From: a virus | Length of the DNA: 31,544 nucleotides | Virus record (IMG/VR): IMGVR_UViG_3300030106_006047 | Coordinates: 2,115 to 33,658 of that record | Reading direction: 5' to 3' (one strand) | Program-made: the position numbers and the translations under genes | Part shown: in pieces, positions 7,114-16,319 of the stretch | How the letters are laid out: each line of letters starts with the position of its first letter | Numbering within the stretch: the stretch's first letter is position 1 | Notes under the pieces: model-generated | The model's database searches: none | What the model saw: only the letters and a program-made list of their open reading frames with translations | What the model was told of the DNA's origin: nothing

Positions 7114-9431
7114 TGATTAGAATGAGGCCGCCGATGATGAGAACACCAATAAGAAAACCAAACCCCATAGCGGTTGGCAGACCCGTGCCTCCGCCACCAA
7201 GCTTTGATGACTCTGATTTGCGCAGGAGGCTTAGACTCTTAGAGGGCAGAGAAATACCACAATTTGATCCAAGCGCATTACAGGCAAGACTAGCAGAGCT
7301 GGAGAGCAGACAGGTACCTGTGTTTGATCCTTCACAGTTACAGGCAGGTATACAAGGATTAAGTGATCGTATATCTAACATACCTCAGTTCGATCCTTCT
7401 GCTTTGCAAAACAGATTAAGTGCGTTAGAAAATAGACAAGCACCAACGTTCAACCCAGATGATTTTAGAGAACAGTTTTTAAATATAGCAAGAGAAGGTA
7501 TAGATATACCACTACCACCAGCACCATTTGATCCAAGTAGTTTGCAAAATAGACTACAAGCTTTAGAAAACCTAGAAATGCCACAATTTGATCCATCCAG
7601 ACTGCAAGAGCGTTTATCTGCATTAGAAAATATTAAACCAATAGCGCCACCACCAGCTTTTGATCCTAGCAGTTTACAGGCTAGATTAGATGCACTAGAG
7701 AACAGAGAGCCGGTTGCGGCTCCACCTGCATTTGATCCAAGTGGTTTGTTAGCAAGATTAGATGACTTTGAGACCAGACTTGGTGCTATGCAACAACCTT
7801 TACCAATACAACCACCAGGTGATTTGAATTTAGATATTAAAGAAGATGCACCAGATATAAGAGATCTTGCAAAAGAATTACCAGAAGGCGGAACTATTTT
7901 TGACAGATTACCAGTGCAAAAACCAACGCCCCCTATGTCAATAGAAAGACTTGGTGAGGACAGATTAGTAGGCGCACCAGTAGGAAATTTGCAGATGGGT
8001 GAGGGTGTTCCATTTACGCCACCAAATCAAAGACCAACACCCCCAATGTCCATAGGCGGCCCAGGTGGAGGTCGAACAGATCCTAGAATGTTCCCAGGCG
8101 GTTCACGGACTTTTGATGAAAGAGGTGAAACGTTAGATCCACTTGCTGCACCAAACAATCTTGTTACCACAGGCCCTGATAATATTGGTGGTGCACCTAG
8201 TTTAGTAGATCAACAACAAGACTTAACCACAGGCGATGATATGCTGGCTCCTACTATCGCGAACGAGCAACCCTTTGCTGCAGGCGTAACTCAGGTCGCA
8301 ACTGGCTTAGATCCGCTAACAGAACAATTATTATTTGGTATCGGTGGACAAGGTGGCTTCATTCCTGGTGCTATGCGAGCTGCTGAGAAGGTATTTTACG
8401 ATGATCAAGGTAATCCTGTGGTTATCGATGAACAAGTAGCTGGTTTTAGTCCAGATCAATTACAAGCCATGCAAATGCAAAGAGAAGCGCTTGGCATACA
8501 AAATCCTTATTTACAAGAAGCAGGACAAGCTTTTGGTGCTGGTACACAAGCCTTAGAAGAGGGCTTACAAAGAGGCAGAACTGCTGCTATCGGAGCGCTA
8601 GAAGCAACCAAGGGAGGAGTTGGATCTTTACAACAAGGCTTAGGTGAATCAGCTGACATACTTCGAGGCACCTTAGGTGGCTATGATCCTAGTATGACAA
8701 GTCAGTTTTATGATCCGTTTGAAGATCGTGTTGTGCAACAAACCATCGAAGATATTATGGAACAAGGTGCAAAGTCAGATATTGGAGCACGAGCTAGCGA
8801 TATTGCAAGAGGTGGAGAGTCAGCCTTTGGCTCTAGAGCTCGTCTCGGCGCAGGAGAGCGTCAGGAAGCATTAGGAAGGGGTTTGGCTGAGGCATTGAGT
8901 GGCATACGCTCTAGAGGCTTTAGAGAGGCGCAACAGACAGGTTTAGGCGAGTTTGCTCGACAAAAAGCTGCAGAAAGAGCTGCAAGCACAGGTTTAGCTA
9001 GTTTAGCAGGTCAAGGCTTTGGTGGTTCGCAAGCATTAGCAGGCGCTCTAAGTGGTTTAGGACAAACCGAGCAAGATATAGGACAACAAAGATTTAGTGG
9101 GCAATTTGGTCTTGGAACAAGTTTACAAGGCCTAGGAGCGCAAGCAGCAGGCGCATCTGCATCTGACATAGCTGCACTTTATGGCATGGGATCACAGCAA
9201 CAAGGACAAGCCCAAGCAATGTTAGATGCACAACGTCGTAATTTACAACAGCGACAGATGACACCATTGCTTCAATATCAAGCATTGGCTCCGTTTATCA
9301 GTATGGCACCAGCAGGTCAGTTCACAACTACAACTCAATTTGCGCCGCCACCTAGCCCAATGCAGTCTGGGTTATCAACAGGACTCGCTGCGTTTGGCGC
9401 ATTAGGTAAACTATACGGTGGCTCATCGTGA
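7113..9431 (+). CDS. Large virion protein with nine FDPS/LE helical repeats
   Basis: 772 aa. After a Pro/Arg-rich start, residues 31-226 hold nine tandem units of about 20-26 residues with the pattern F-D-P-S-x-L-x-x-R-L-x-x-L-E-x, separated by short Pro-rich linkers. Each unit predicts one short amphipathic helix. Residues about 230-400 are Pro/Gly-rich and disordered-looking. The C-terminal half is Ala/Gln/Gly-rich helix with 'DIARGGESAFGSRARL' and many AQ repeats, as in internal core or ejection proteins. It overlaps both neighbours (TAATG upstream, GTGA downstream). A structural role inside the virion is inferred. Confidence 0.65.
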   Translation: MIRMRPPMMRTPIRKPNPIAVGRPVPPPPSFDDSDLRRRLRLLEGREIPQFDPSALQARLAELESRQVPVFDPSQLQAGIQGLSDRISNIPQFDPSALQNRLSALENRQAPTFNPDDFREQFLNIAREGIDIPLPPAPFDPSSLQNRLQALENLEMPQFDPSRLQERLSALENIKPIAPPPAFDPSSLQARLDALENREPVAAPPAFDPSGLLARLDDFETRLGAMQQPLPIQPPGDLNLDIKEDAPDIRDLAKELPEGGTIFDRLPVQKPTPPMSIERLGEDRLVGAPVGNLQMGEGVPFTPPNQRPTPPMSIGGPGGGRTDPRMFPGGSRTFDERGETLDPLAAPNNLVTTGPDNIGGAPSLVDQQQDLTTGDDMLAPTIANEQPFAAGVTQVATGLDPLTEQLLFGIGGQGGFIPGAMRAAEKVFYDDQGNPVVIDEQVAGFSPDQLQAMQMQREALGIQNPYLQEAGQAFGAGTQALEEGLQRGRTAAIGALEATKGGVGSLQQGLGESADILRGTLGGYDPSMTSQFYDPFEDRVVQQTIEDIMEQGAKSDIGARASDIARGGESAFGSRARLGAGERQEALGRGLAEALSGIRSRGFREAQQTGLGEFARQKAAERAASTGLASLAGQGFGGSQALAGALSGLGQTEQDIGQQRFSGQFGLGTSLQGLGAQAAGASASDIAALYGMGSQQQGQAQAMLDAQRRNLQQRQMTPLLQYQALAPFISMAPAGQFTTTTQFAPPPSPMQSGLSTGLAAFGALGKLYGGSS

Positions 9432-10648
9432 CGATAGGCAGACCACAAATATTTGAATCTATTGATATGGCAGAGGGCGGTGATCCTATAGCAGAGCAAA
9501 ATAGGCTATTAGAGGAGCTAGCTGCTGAACTTAGAGGCAGGGTGGAAGCTTTTGATTATGATACAGAAAGACAAAAATATGTGGATCGACTCTCACAATT
9601 TGCACCACAGCCAGATAAGTTTGACATATTTGATTTAGCCACCAGCATTTCACAAGGTTTAGCGGCGCAACAACAAGGCGCAGGGCCAGATTCTATTGGT
9701 CAAGGTTTAGCTATGGGGTTTAACTTAGCATCAGCTGACATGCGTGAGAGAGATCGTTTGATGGAACAAGCAAGACAAGAAATTGGATTACAAGCGGCTA
9801 AATTAGCTATGAGTGATGAAAAAGAAGCGTCAGACTTTTTAGATAAGGCATTATTTGAGCTAGCAAAACAATCAGGCACAGCTGGTGGCGCAAAAGATAC
9901 GGCAGATATTTCTAATTATAATTTTTATCAAGGCTTAGATGATGAGGGTAAAGAAACGTGGAATAAAATGAAAAATCAAGATCCGCTAGCCTTGTTCGCT
10001 TTGGAGGAGGCAAAAAGAAGGGGTAAATCACCTGGAGGTGTAGATTTAACAGCCGGACAAAAAAAGGTTGATGAAGAATTTGGTAAAATTATGGCAGATT
10101 ATGTTTTAAAAGGTGGTCCACAGGTAAAATCAAATTTAAAAAATTTAGAAGAAAAAATACAGATACTTGAGACGGGCAAGCTCAATGTTTCAGGTCCTGT
10201 GATTGGTGTCCTAGGTGACGCGGCGATGGGTGCCTTTGCGCCAGATGCTGCATCTTTTATAAGTGATATTAGGGATATTGTTTTCCAGTCTCTTAGAGAA
10301 AAACTTGGAGCTCAGTTTACAGAGAGAGAGGGCAACAGGCTAGTAAATGCGGCTTTTAACCAATATCTTGATGAAAGCAGAAATGTCGCAAGACTGCAAA
10401 GGCTATATGACACCATAGATCAAGCCGCTAGAGCCAAAGAAGCAGCCATAGCGTATTACGAAGAAAAAGGCACACTACAGGGTTATGAGATACCCACACT
10501 AGATTTTGAAAGTATTATGAACAACCTTGTGCAAGAGTCAGACTTTGAGGGTATGACCGATGATGAGATTAAAGAATATTTTGCCAACGCAAGTCCAGAG
10601 GAACAAGAAATTATTCTAGAAATGTTAAGAGCGCGAGAAGAGCAGTGA
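9428..10648 (+). CDS. Internal virion-type helical protein
   Basis: 406 aa, strongly helical and charged. The start is taken as the GTG at 9428, which overlaps the upstream stop (GTGA); the next in-frame ATG is 13 codons downstream. Residues 12-30 contain IDMAEGGDPIAEQNRLLEEL, followed by long helices with coiled-coil character (about 80-150 and 300-350) and an acidic C-terminus rich in Glu. There is no signal peptide or membrane helix. It lies between two large operon proteins and probably forms part of the internal core or the ejected complex. Function is inferred from context only. Confidence 0.6.
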   Translation: MTIGRPQIFESIDMAEGGDPIAEQNRLLEELAAELRGRVEAFDYDTERQKYVDRLSQFAPQPDKFDIFDLATSISQGLAAQQQGAGPDSIGQGLAMGFNLASADMRERDRLMEQARQEIGLQAAKLAMSDEKEASDFLDKALFELAKQSGTAGGAKDTADISNYNFYQGLDDEGKETWNKMKNQDPLALFALEEAKRRGKSPGGVDLTAGQKKVDEEFGKIMADYVLKGGPQVKSNLKNLEEKIQILETGKLNVSGPVIGVLGDAAMGAFAPDAASFISDIRDIVFQSLREKLGAQFTEREGNRLVNAAFNQYLDESRNVARLQRLYDTIDQAARAKEAAIAYYEEKGTLQGYEIPTLDFESIMNNLVQESDFEGMTDDEIKEYFANASPEEQEIILEMLRAREEQ

Positions 10649-13485
10649 GTTTACTTGAGGAGCTTGAGGCAAGCCAAAAACAGGCACAAGATCAAGAAGA
10701 AAAAATCTCTGGTGTAGAAGTTGTCACTGAGGCTGTAAAAAATTTACCATCAAGCGCAACACAATTGGTCACAGATGTTACTTACCCAATTAGACATCCA
10801 ATAGAAACAGCACAGTCTTTGGCATCACTTGGCAGAGGTGTTGTAAAGCTTGTTGCACCCGGAGAGCCAACATTTTACGATGAAGACGAGGAAGCCGCAA
10901 AAGCAGTAGGTAAATTTTTTGCAGATCGATATGGCACCTTTGATGGTTTTAAACAGTCTTTTGCTACTGATCCTTTGGGTGTGTTGAGCGATGTTGCGCT
11001 AGTGTTTACTGGTGGTGCTGGATTAGCTGCTAAAGTGCCCGGTGTAGCAGGTAAGACTACACAAACTATTTCAAAGGTCGGAACTGCAATAGATCCGGTT
11101 TTGCAAGGAGCTAAGTTAGCTGGAGCAACAACTGTCGGTGCTGGTAAACTGGCTGCACCCATTCTTGGACTTACGACAGGCGCAGGCACAGACGCAATAC
11201 AGGTCGCAGCAAGAGCTGGTGCTAGCAGTCCTGAAATTCAAAAAATGTTTTTAGAAAACTTGCGTGGTGATGTTGCGCCCGAGGAGATAGTGCCGAAGGC
11301 ATTGGGTGCTCTTAAAGATAGACAAACAGCAACAAGAGGCAGGTTTAAAAAAGATAAAAAGGCTTTGCAACTTGAGGCTACGCCAGTAAATTTTGAAAAC
11401 ATAAAACAAGCTATCAAAGCTTTCGAGGACGGCTATATGTTTGAGGGCGTGTCAGAGTTGTCAGTAAAAGCACAAAAAAAATTATCTGATATAAAAAAAA
11501 TTGTAAAGCTCTTTGAGGAAAACCCAAAGCTTCACAACGCTAAAGGCTTAGACATACTGAAAAGAAGAATAGATGCTGAGTATCCTACTGGTCTAAATGT
11601 TGGCGATTCAGGAGTAGTAGTAGCGAAGCTTAGAAATGTTGTTAAATCAAAAATATTGGAAGAAGTGCCAGATTACGGCAAGGTTATGCAAGATTATGAG
11701 GTAGCCATTAAACTAGAGAGAGAGTTTATGCAAGAGCTGTCGCTTGGTAAAAATAAACAAGCAGGCACTACATTAAGAAAACTACAATCTGCTCTAAGAA
11801 ATAATGTCAACACATCTTATGGCAATAGGTTGAACATGCTTGCGGACTTAGATCCTAGCTTAATTACTGAAATTGGTGGCCAAGCATTAAGCAGTATTAC
11901 GCCTAGAGGTTTACAAGGTTTAAGCGCAAGCGGCGTTGCTGGTTATGGCGCTTTTGTAAATCCAGCAATGTTGGCTGGGTTGCCGTTACAGTCTCCTAGG
12001 TTGGTCGGTGAAACAGCCTTTAAAATAGGTCAAGCACAAAAAGGTTTAGCGCCGTTGAAAAGCCAAACAGCTTTAGATCTAGCCAGAGGCGCAAGATTTA
12101 CTGGTGAGATCATGCGTGCTGATGATATTGATAACGCTCAATTATTAAGGATGTTGTTAGATACAGAGGACAACGCTGGAAATATACAAAAATCACAAAT
12201 AACTGCTATAAAAAAAGACGCAAGTAAGCTAGCAGAAGAGTTTGATGTGGCTGAAGAAAGCAAAAAACCAAGCCTATTAACAAAAAGATCTGGTTTTGCA
12301 GAAGGCGGTATTGTAGACAGTGATGAAGAAAATATTGCAGATGCAATATTAACCAAGCTTAACATGATGTTTACTCCTGTTGACCTACAAAATGAACAAT
12401 TACAGGAACAAGTTGTGCCTTTACAAAGAATATCAAAAGACGCGCAAAGCAAAAAATATAATGACCAAGTATTTAAAGAACTACAAAATTATTTACAAAG
12501 ACTAGAGTCTACTGTACGGGAAACAAAATCAGTCAGTCTTCAAAGATTAAAAAACATTGTTGAGCGCTCTGTTTTTAACGCTATTGATAATGGGTTTGCT
12601 AATGACGATGAAGAGCTACAAAACCAACTACAGTATGCGCCCAGCATTTACGACAAATATGCTGGTTTGAGCGATACAGACGAGCCGTTTGAGGCCAGAG
12701 AAAAAGTTGCTAACAAAATGTTAGAAAAAGTAATAAATAAAAAATATAACCCTGTACAGGTATCTAATTTTTTATTATCGCACAATAGGTTTGCGCCAAA
12801 AGAATCTGTGCCTCTTTTTATAAATAAATTAGCAAGCGTTGTCCCTGAAAAACAGTTTACAAACGCAGAAAACTCATTAAAGGATGCAATGTTAATAAAG
12901 GTTTTCGAACCAAAGCAAGCTGATAGCAACAATAAAGCTAATAACTATGAAAGCCTAATGCAAGAAAATGCAGACTTATTTGATATTTTGTTTACTGATG
13001 AAGAATTGGCTGATCTCAAGTCTTTCAAAGACAATGTGGTGCCAGAAATAACAAAAAGAAAAGACGTAAATCCGCGACAAACGCAGTATTTATTTGTTTC
13101 TGCTTTAGCTAAAACAGGTTTATTAGGGCCAAAGGCTATTGTCGCAAGCAAAAACTCTTTTAATGTGGCAAGAAGCAGTTTGAAAAAATTAAGGAAACCT
13201 TTACTGCCTGAAAAAGAAAACATGCAGCTTGATACTGAAGCAGTTGACTTGCCAACGCCAGACGCACAAGCACAACAACCAGAACAAGTAGAACAACCAC
13301 AAGTAGATCCTAATTTACAGACATCTTTAGATCAGTTCAGTATACCGAGGTTGGAACAACCTGCTTTTGACTTGCCCGGATCAGATCTAGCGCCACCACA
13401 AATGTTGTCGCCGACTATATTGCCAGATGAAAGAGATCGTGAGATCGCAATGCGACAAATGGGTGGGTTGGGATCTTTAGCTTGA
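10645..13485 (+). CDS. Very large internal virion / ejection-type protein
   Basis: 946 aa, starting at a GTG that overlaps the upstream stop (GTGA), the same arrangement as the gene before it. Residues about 110-185 hold a Gly/Ala-rich hydrophobic region (DPLGVLSDVALVFTGGAGLA, then repeated GAG/GVAG turns) that could act as a membrane-spanning or translocation segment. The middle is helical with many Lys/Glu. An FAEGGIV motif occurs near residue 551, the same short motif as in the proteins encoded at 5587 and 28631. The C-terminus is Pro/Gln-rich. As the last and largest gene of the operon it resembles the big ejected internal proteins of podoviruses. No lytic transglycosylase motif was recognised. 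Confidence 0.65.
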   Translation: MSLLEELEASQKQAQDQEEKISGVEVVTEAVKNLPSSATQLVTDVTYPIRHPIETAQSLASLGRGVVKLVAPGEPTFYDEDEEAAKAVGKFFADRYGTFDGFKQSFATDPLGVLSDVALVFTGGAGLAAKVPGVAGKTTQTISKVGTAIDPVLQGAKLAGATTVGAGKLAAPILGLTTGAGTDAIQVAARAGASSPEIQKMFLENLRGDVAPEEIVPKALGALKDRQTATRGRFKKDKKALQLEATPVNFENIKQAIKAFEDGYMFEGVSELSVKAQKKLSDIKKIVKLFEENPKLHNAKGLDILKRRIDAEYPTGLNVGDSGVVVAKLRNVVKSKILEEVPDYGKVMQDYEVAIKLEREFMQELSLGKNKQAGTTLRKLQSALRNNVNTSYGNRLNMLADLDPSLITEIGGQALSSITPRGLQGLSASGVAGYGAFVNPAMLAGLPLQSPRLVGETAFKIGQAQKGLAPLKSQTALDLARGARFTGEIMRADDIDNAQLLRMLLDTEDNAGNIQKSQITAIKKDASKLAEEFDVAEESKKPSLLTKRSGFAEGGIVDSDEENIADAILTKLNMMFTPVDLQNEQLQEQVVPLQRISKDAQSKKYNDQVFKELQNYLQRLESTVRETKSVSLQRLKNIVERSVFNAIDNGFANDDEELQNQLQYAPSIYDKYAGLSDTDEPFEAREKVANKMLEKVINKKYNPVQVSNFLLSHNRFAPKESVPLFINKLASVVPEKQFTNAENSLKDAMLIKVFEPKQADSNNKANNYESLMQENADLFDILFTDEELADLKSFKDNVVPEITKRKDVNPRQTQYLFVSALAKTGLLGPKAIVASKNSFNVARSSLKKLRKPLLPEKENMQLDTEAVDLPTPDAQAQQPEQVEQPQVDPNLQTSLDQFSIPRLEQPAFDLPGSDLAPPQMLSPTILPDERDREIAMRQMGGLGSLA

Positions 13486-13698
13486 AGACTCAGTAGCTTT
13501 TATTATCGCGCCGTCAACTTCATAATCTAGATCGAGACCATGAATGTCTTGGCCATCTACATTAATAATGACATTTCTTGAAATCAGCCTGAGCAAGGCA
13601 GCTTGTTGGTGTAGTGTAGTTCTACTAAAAACATCGACAATCTCTTGCGCCTCCATAACTGGGCGATAAGACTGCGGTGTGGGTTTGGTTTTAGCCAT
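13477..13698 (-). CDS. Small protein of unknown function
   Basis: 73 aa from the ATG at 13698 (MAKTKPTPQSYRP...). An in-frame ATG at 13725 would give 82 aa but overlaps the upstream gene by 20 bases and has no clear ribosome binding site, so I prefer the shorter form. The sequence has a helix (QEIVDVFSRTTLHQQAALLRLI) and a beta-type C-terminal part. It is convergent with the 946-aa gene and overlaps its end by nine bases, with no room for a terminator between them. It is co-directional with the ribbon-helix-helix gene upstream, with only seven bases between stop and start. No family recognised. Confidence 0.6.
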   Translation of the reverse strand: MAKTKPTPQSYRPVMEAQEIVDVFSRTTLHQQAALLRLISRNVIINVDGQDIHGLDLDYEVDGAIIKATESSS

Positions 13699-13705
13699 GA
13701 TCTTA

Positions 13706-13876
13706 TTAAACAGCTTCATCTGCATTGACCGTAGCTAATCGTTTGTGTTCTTTTTGAATTAACACTTTGAGCTGATCTATTTTAGATCGGTGCTCACTTG
13801 CGCATATCTCACACAACAGATCATAAGTGCTAGGATCTACTGCTAAACTTTTTCTAATTTCTTTTCCTTCGCTCAT
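13706..13876 (-). CDS. Probable ribbon-helix-helix (CopG/Arc-type) regulator, 56 aa
   Basis: ATG at 13876, TAA at 13706-13708. The short protein reads as a single ribbon-helix-helix domain: a beta strand with alternating residues (IRKSLAVDPSTYDLLCEI), then a turn with 'EHRSKIDQL' and a second helix (KVLIQKEHKRL). That is the order and length of Arc/CopG DNA-binding domains (family knowledge). No Shine-Dalgarno is obvious before the ATG; the leader is nearly all A and T. It faces the oxygenase gene at 13975 across a 98-base AT-rich region and is therefore well placed to regulate both directions. Identification rests on pattern, not a search. Confidence 0.6.
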   Translation of the reverse strand: MSEGKEIRKSLAVDPSTYDLLCEICASEHRSKIDQLKVLIQKEHKRLATVNADEAV

Positions 13877-13974
13877 AATTTTTTATATAAATATATTTAT
13901 GGTTTGGTATATTCTATAAAAATTTACACAAATATACAACATCTTATTTATATTTATCTGATATACTAAATCGC
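13877..13974. promoter_or_regulatory. Divergent AT-rich promoter region
   Basis: 98 bases between the leftward regulator gene and the rightward oxygenase gene. Rightward, TATACT at 13962-13967 lies seven bases before the ATG at 13975, which puts the transcription start at or next to the A of the ATG, so the mRNA would be leaderless. Leftward, a TTGTAT box and a TAGAAT box about 17 bases apart can be read on the minus strand. The positions suggest the small regulator could bind here. Confidence 0.45.
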
Positions 13975-14688
13975 ATGTATAAACTTAGAAACTATCTGTT
14001 GAGCATGCAGTCGCATTGGATGATAAACCATACGACGTATCAAGCTGTCCAAGACAGTATTCCAGCCGTGATTAAGTATAAAGCTGGCAACGGCATGGAG
14101 GATATGGCCAAGACTCCTGTGCATGATGTGGTCAAGAAGATCTATCCGGAGATTTATCGGTTTCCTTTATTCCGCAGACACTTTTGTACTATTTTGCTAC
14201 GCGAGATAGAATACATGAAAAAAGAGATAGGTTTTGCGGGCAATGCTGAGGAAGATACACTGCGACAGATCCCAGAGATAGTTTTAAAAGAACATGTGCC
14301 TGAGCTGTATCGGACCATGTGGTTTGTAGTGCAAACAGTATTAAATCCGATCTTCAATGCCATTTGGCAACGCGATTGTAAAGATCCTGCAAGTATACAG
14401 ATCGCTAACTACAATCTAATCGATAAACAACAAGGCGCTTGGCACCATGATGAATCAGCAGATATATCGGTGGTGGTGCCGTTGAATACTGGTAAGTATA
14501 AAGGTGGCGGCACGGCGTTCCACAATTATGGCGAGGTCCCACCGTTACCTACTGGCCATGCACTCATGTTTCCCTCATTCAACAATTTACATAAAGGCCT
14601 GCCGGTTGACAGTGGCGACAGATATTTATTGGTTTTCTGGCTATGTGATAAGCAAAAAACGGTAGATTTATACCATTCTTTAGAATAA
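13975..14688 (+). CDS. 2OG-Fe(II) oxygenase (prolyl/lysyl hydroxylase-like)
   Basis: 237 aa. The C-terminal half has the full iron and 2-oxoglutarate set in the right order: HHD at 157-159 (His-x-Asp), then a beta strand 'ISVVVPLN', GGGT at 177-180, the distal His at 206 in 'NNLHKGLPV', and Arg216 in 'GDRYLLVFWL' for binding 2-oxoglutarate. Spacing matches the prolyl/lysyl hydroxylase type of double-stranded beta-helix dioxygenase. The N-terminal half (1-130) is helical and may hold the substrate. The substrate is unknown; proteins, lipids or small molecules are all possible. It is flanked by a small regulator gene and has its own leaderless-type promoter, as in a transferable accessory gene. 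Confidence 0.85.
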   Translation: MYKLRNYLLSMQSHWMINHTTYQAVQDSIPAVIKYKAGNGMEDMAKTPVHDVVKKIYPEIYRFPLFRRHFCTILLREIEYMKKEIGFAGNAEEDTLRQIPEIVLKEHVPELYRTMWFVVQTVLNPIFNAIWQRDCKDPASIQIANYNLIDKQQGAWHHDESADISVVVPLNTGKYKGGGTAFHNYGEVPPLPTGHALMFPSFNNLHKGLPVDSGDRYLLVFWLCDKQKTVDLYHSLE

Positions 14689-14694
14689 AACAAC

Positions 14695-14746
14695 TTGTTA
14701 TTATTGTGTGTAAATAGTTGCAAATAGTTGCAATTTTTAGTAATAT
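14695..14746 (+). promoter_or_regulatory. TTGCAA promoter with two boxes 10 bp apart
   Basis: Two overlapping copies of AAATAGTTGCAA occur at 14712-14723 and 14722-14733. The first TTGCAA (14718-14723) is exactly 17 bases from TAATAT (14741-14746), a good -35/-10 pair for the small-gene operon starting at 14792. A 16-base stretch (14711-14726) recurs exactly at 26988-27003 before another small-gene operon, and TTGTTATTATTGT (14695-14707) recurs at 27013-27025. Confidence 0.6.
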
Positions 14747-14791
14747 ATCTATGTGGGAATTTTAATTGAAAACACTAAAAAGGAGGGTGGA

Positions 14792-15049
14792 ATGACTGCA
14801 AAGATTGTTAGCAACGATTGTTGCGATTATAAAATTGAGAACGATCAATTAATTTACAACGACTTTAAAGGAACAGGTGATAACAGTTGGGGAGAAGTTC
14901 AATTATTTGAACACTTCTCTAAAGGTGATATTGCTTATATGAAAAAAAAGTTTGGTCAAGATTTTAGGGTTTGGTGTAGTCAGTTTGGAGATTGCACAGA
15001 ACAATTAATTGATACAGACGAACTTGTTGAGTTTAAGGAGGTATTGTAA
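14792..15049 (+). CDS. Small hypothetical protein, first gene of a tiny-gene operon
   Basis: 85 aa from the ATG at 14792, which has a very strong ribosome binding site (AAGGAGGGTGG) just upstream; an upstream GTG in frame lacks one and is not favoured. The protein is soluble with five cysteines and alternating beta/helix segments (DNSWGEVQLFEHFSKGDIAYM in the middle). No recognised family. It is followed at once by three more small genes coupled by one-base or short overlaps, an arrangement typical of early phage host-takeover genes. Confidence 0.65.
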   Translation: MTAKIVSNDCCDYKIENDQLIYNDFKGTGDNSWGEVQLFEHFSKGDIAYMKKKFGQDFRVWCSQFGDCTEQLIDTDELVEFKEVL

Positions 15050-15246
15050 TGGCTTATAAAAATTACACAAGAGAAGAACTTATTAAGAAGTTCGGTAAAA
15101 GCAAAAAACATTTATATGTTTACAGAAAATACGACTACATAAACCATGAATATATTTACGAGTTAAGAAGTGTAAAAAACAAACCGCATGAAAATCATAC
15201 AACAATAGATGAAATTTTAAGTGAGGAGGCGGCGATATGGAAATGA
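15049..15246 (+). CDS. Small hypothetical protein
   Basis: 65 aa, basic and tyrosine-rich (YRKYDYINHEYIYEL). The ATG overlaps the previous stop by one base (TAATG) and follows AAGGAGG, so translation is well supported. No domain recognised. It is part of the 14792-15514 operon of tiny genes. Confidence 0.6.
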   Translation: MAYKNYTREELIKKFGKSKKHLYVYRKYDYINHEYIYELRSVKNKPHENHTTIDEILSEEAAIWK

Positions 15247-15383
15247 TCGGAGGATATACTTTGGTTGAGAGACTTGAAATGACTATTAAGAATATCAAGT
15301 TTCAAAAGGGTAAGGTTTTTTGGGACGATCTTGAGAAACTTGAGTTGATACTTGAAGCGCTTAAAAAGCAGGAGGTGGCGTAA
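15237..15383 (+). CDS. Small hypothetical protein (48 aa)
   Basis: ATG at 15237 preceded by GAGGAGG, TAA at 15381-15383. It overlaps the previous gene by ten bases. The peptide is mostly one long amphipathic helix (VERLEMTIKNIKF, then DDLEKLELILEALKKQE), suggesting a helical-hairpin or coiled-coil protein-binding role. No family recognised. Confidence 0.55.
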   Translation: MEMIGGYTLVERLEMTIKNIKFQKGKVFWDDLEKLELILEALKKQEVA

Positions 15384-15514
15384 TGGATTTAATAGATAAA
15401 ATAAAAGAATGGTTAGAAAGAGAAGTTGAACACAACAATATATATGGAGATGATCCTACTGATGTTGCCAAAGACTTGCTAACAAAAATCAAAGATTGGG
15501 AAACAGAGAAATAA
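15383..15514 (+). CDS. Small hypothetical protein (43 aa)
   Basis: ATG at 15383 overlaps the previous stop by one base and follows GGAGG at suitable spacing; the stop is at 15512-15514. The peptide is acidic and helical, with a loop 'NNIYGDDPTD' between two helices (LIDKIKEWLEREVE and VAKDLLTKIKDW). It ends eight bases from the stop of the leftward exonuclease gene, with no visible terminator between the convergent genes. Confidence 0.5.
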   Translation: MDLIDKIKEWLEREVEHNNIYGDDPTDVAKDLLTKIKDWETEK

Positions 15515-15522
15515 TCTAGCCA

Positions 15523-16302
15523 CTAATACAAATCTGAGATCTCTACAACTTGGACGCCGTCTAGGTTGTAAGGTCTAAAATCATCTTTATCTTTACACTT
15601 CAATAACAAATCTAAGGCTTGCTCATTACGAGCTCTGGCATACTCTAATGCTTCATCAGATAGCGTATAAACGCCGTATGGGTAAGGGTGTGCCTTTTCC
15701 TGTGCAAGGAAGTTAAAACCATCAGCACGCAAGCCAGAGGCTTTACAGCCATCTAGATACAGCGCAGCTTGCATGTGATAGTTAAAACTGTTAATTGCGT
15801 TACGAAAGCCGCGCGGTGAAGCGTCACGGCAGGTTTTTAGATCCCAAACGCGCTCACCGTCATACCAGTCGAGTCGACACTTGAAGGGATGACCATGGAG
15901 CTCAAAGACAAGCGTCAGCTCAGTTTTATGATCTTTAGCTGGCACATACTCTTGCACAACTGCGCGTCGCTCCATACAAACGTCATACAGATCCCGGCTG
16001 ATTGCTGTGCGCTCACCCACACTTGTCATGAAGTTAGCATAGTCTTCCTTGCCGACTTTAGTTCTGCGATCAATATTCGGTTGAATCACAAACTCTTTGT
16101 CAAAGTTGTGGTGTTCTAAAAACACAGTATGTTGGACGCGGCCTTCCAATAGAGCTGGCGTTTGCGTCATCTCTTTTTGGTGCTTCCAGCGATATGGGCA
16201 TTTGATGACCGCAGTTAAATCGTGAGATCTAAACGCCGGGATTTGTGCATACTCTTCGTACGGTATATCTTCGTATATACCTGGTTTCATATCTTCAAAC
16301 AT
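15523..16302 (-). CDS. RecE/ExoVIII-like PD-(D/E)XK exonuclease
   Basis: 259 aa. The order of motifs fits the YqaJ/RecE-type exonuclease fold (DUF3799-like): an N-terminal 'SHDLTAVIKCPYRWKHQ', 'LLEGRVQHTVFLE' with the helix His, the acidic 'FKCRLDWYDGERVWDLKTC' holding the D...DxK catalytic core (about residues 138-155), and 'SFNYHMQAALYLDG' as the downstream Gln/Tyr helix. It should degrade double-stranded DNA ends to allow annealing-type recombination or to break down host DNA. The start at 16302 has GAGG five bases upstream. It is expressed after the SSB-like gene, as expected for a recombination pair. Confidence 0.8.
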   Translation of the reverse strand: MFEDMKPGIYEDIPYEEYAQIPAFRSHDLTAVIKCPYRWKHQKEMTQTPALLEGRVQHTVFLEHHNFDKEFVIQPNIDRRTKVGKEDYANFMTSVGERTAISRDLYDVCMERRAVVQEYVPAKDHKTELTLVFELHGHPFKCRLDWYDGERVWDLKTCRDASPRGFRNAINSFNYHMQAALYLDGCKASGLRADGFNFLAQEKAHPYPYGVYTLSDEALEYARARNEQALDLLLKCKDKDDFRPYNLDGVQVVEISDLY

Positions 16303-16319
16303 AATGTCCTCAGTAATGT

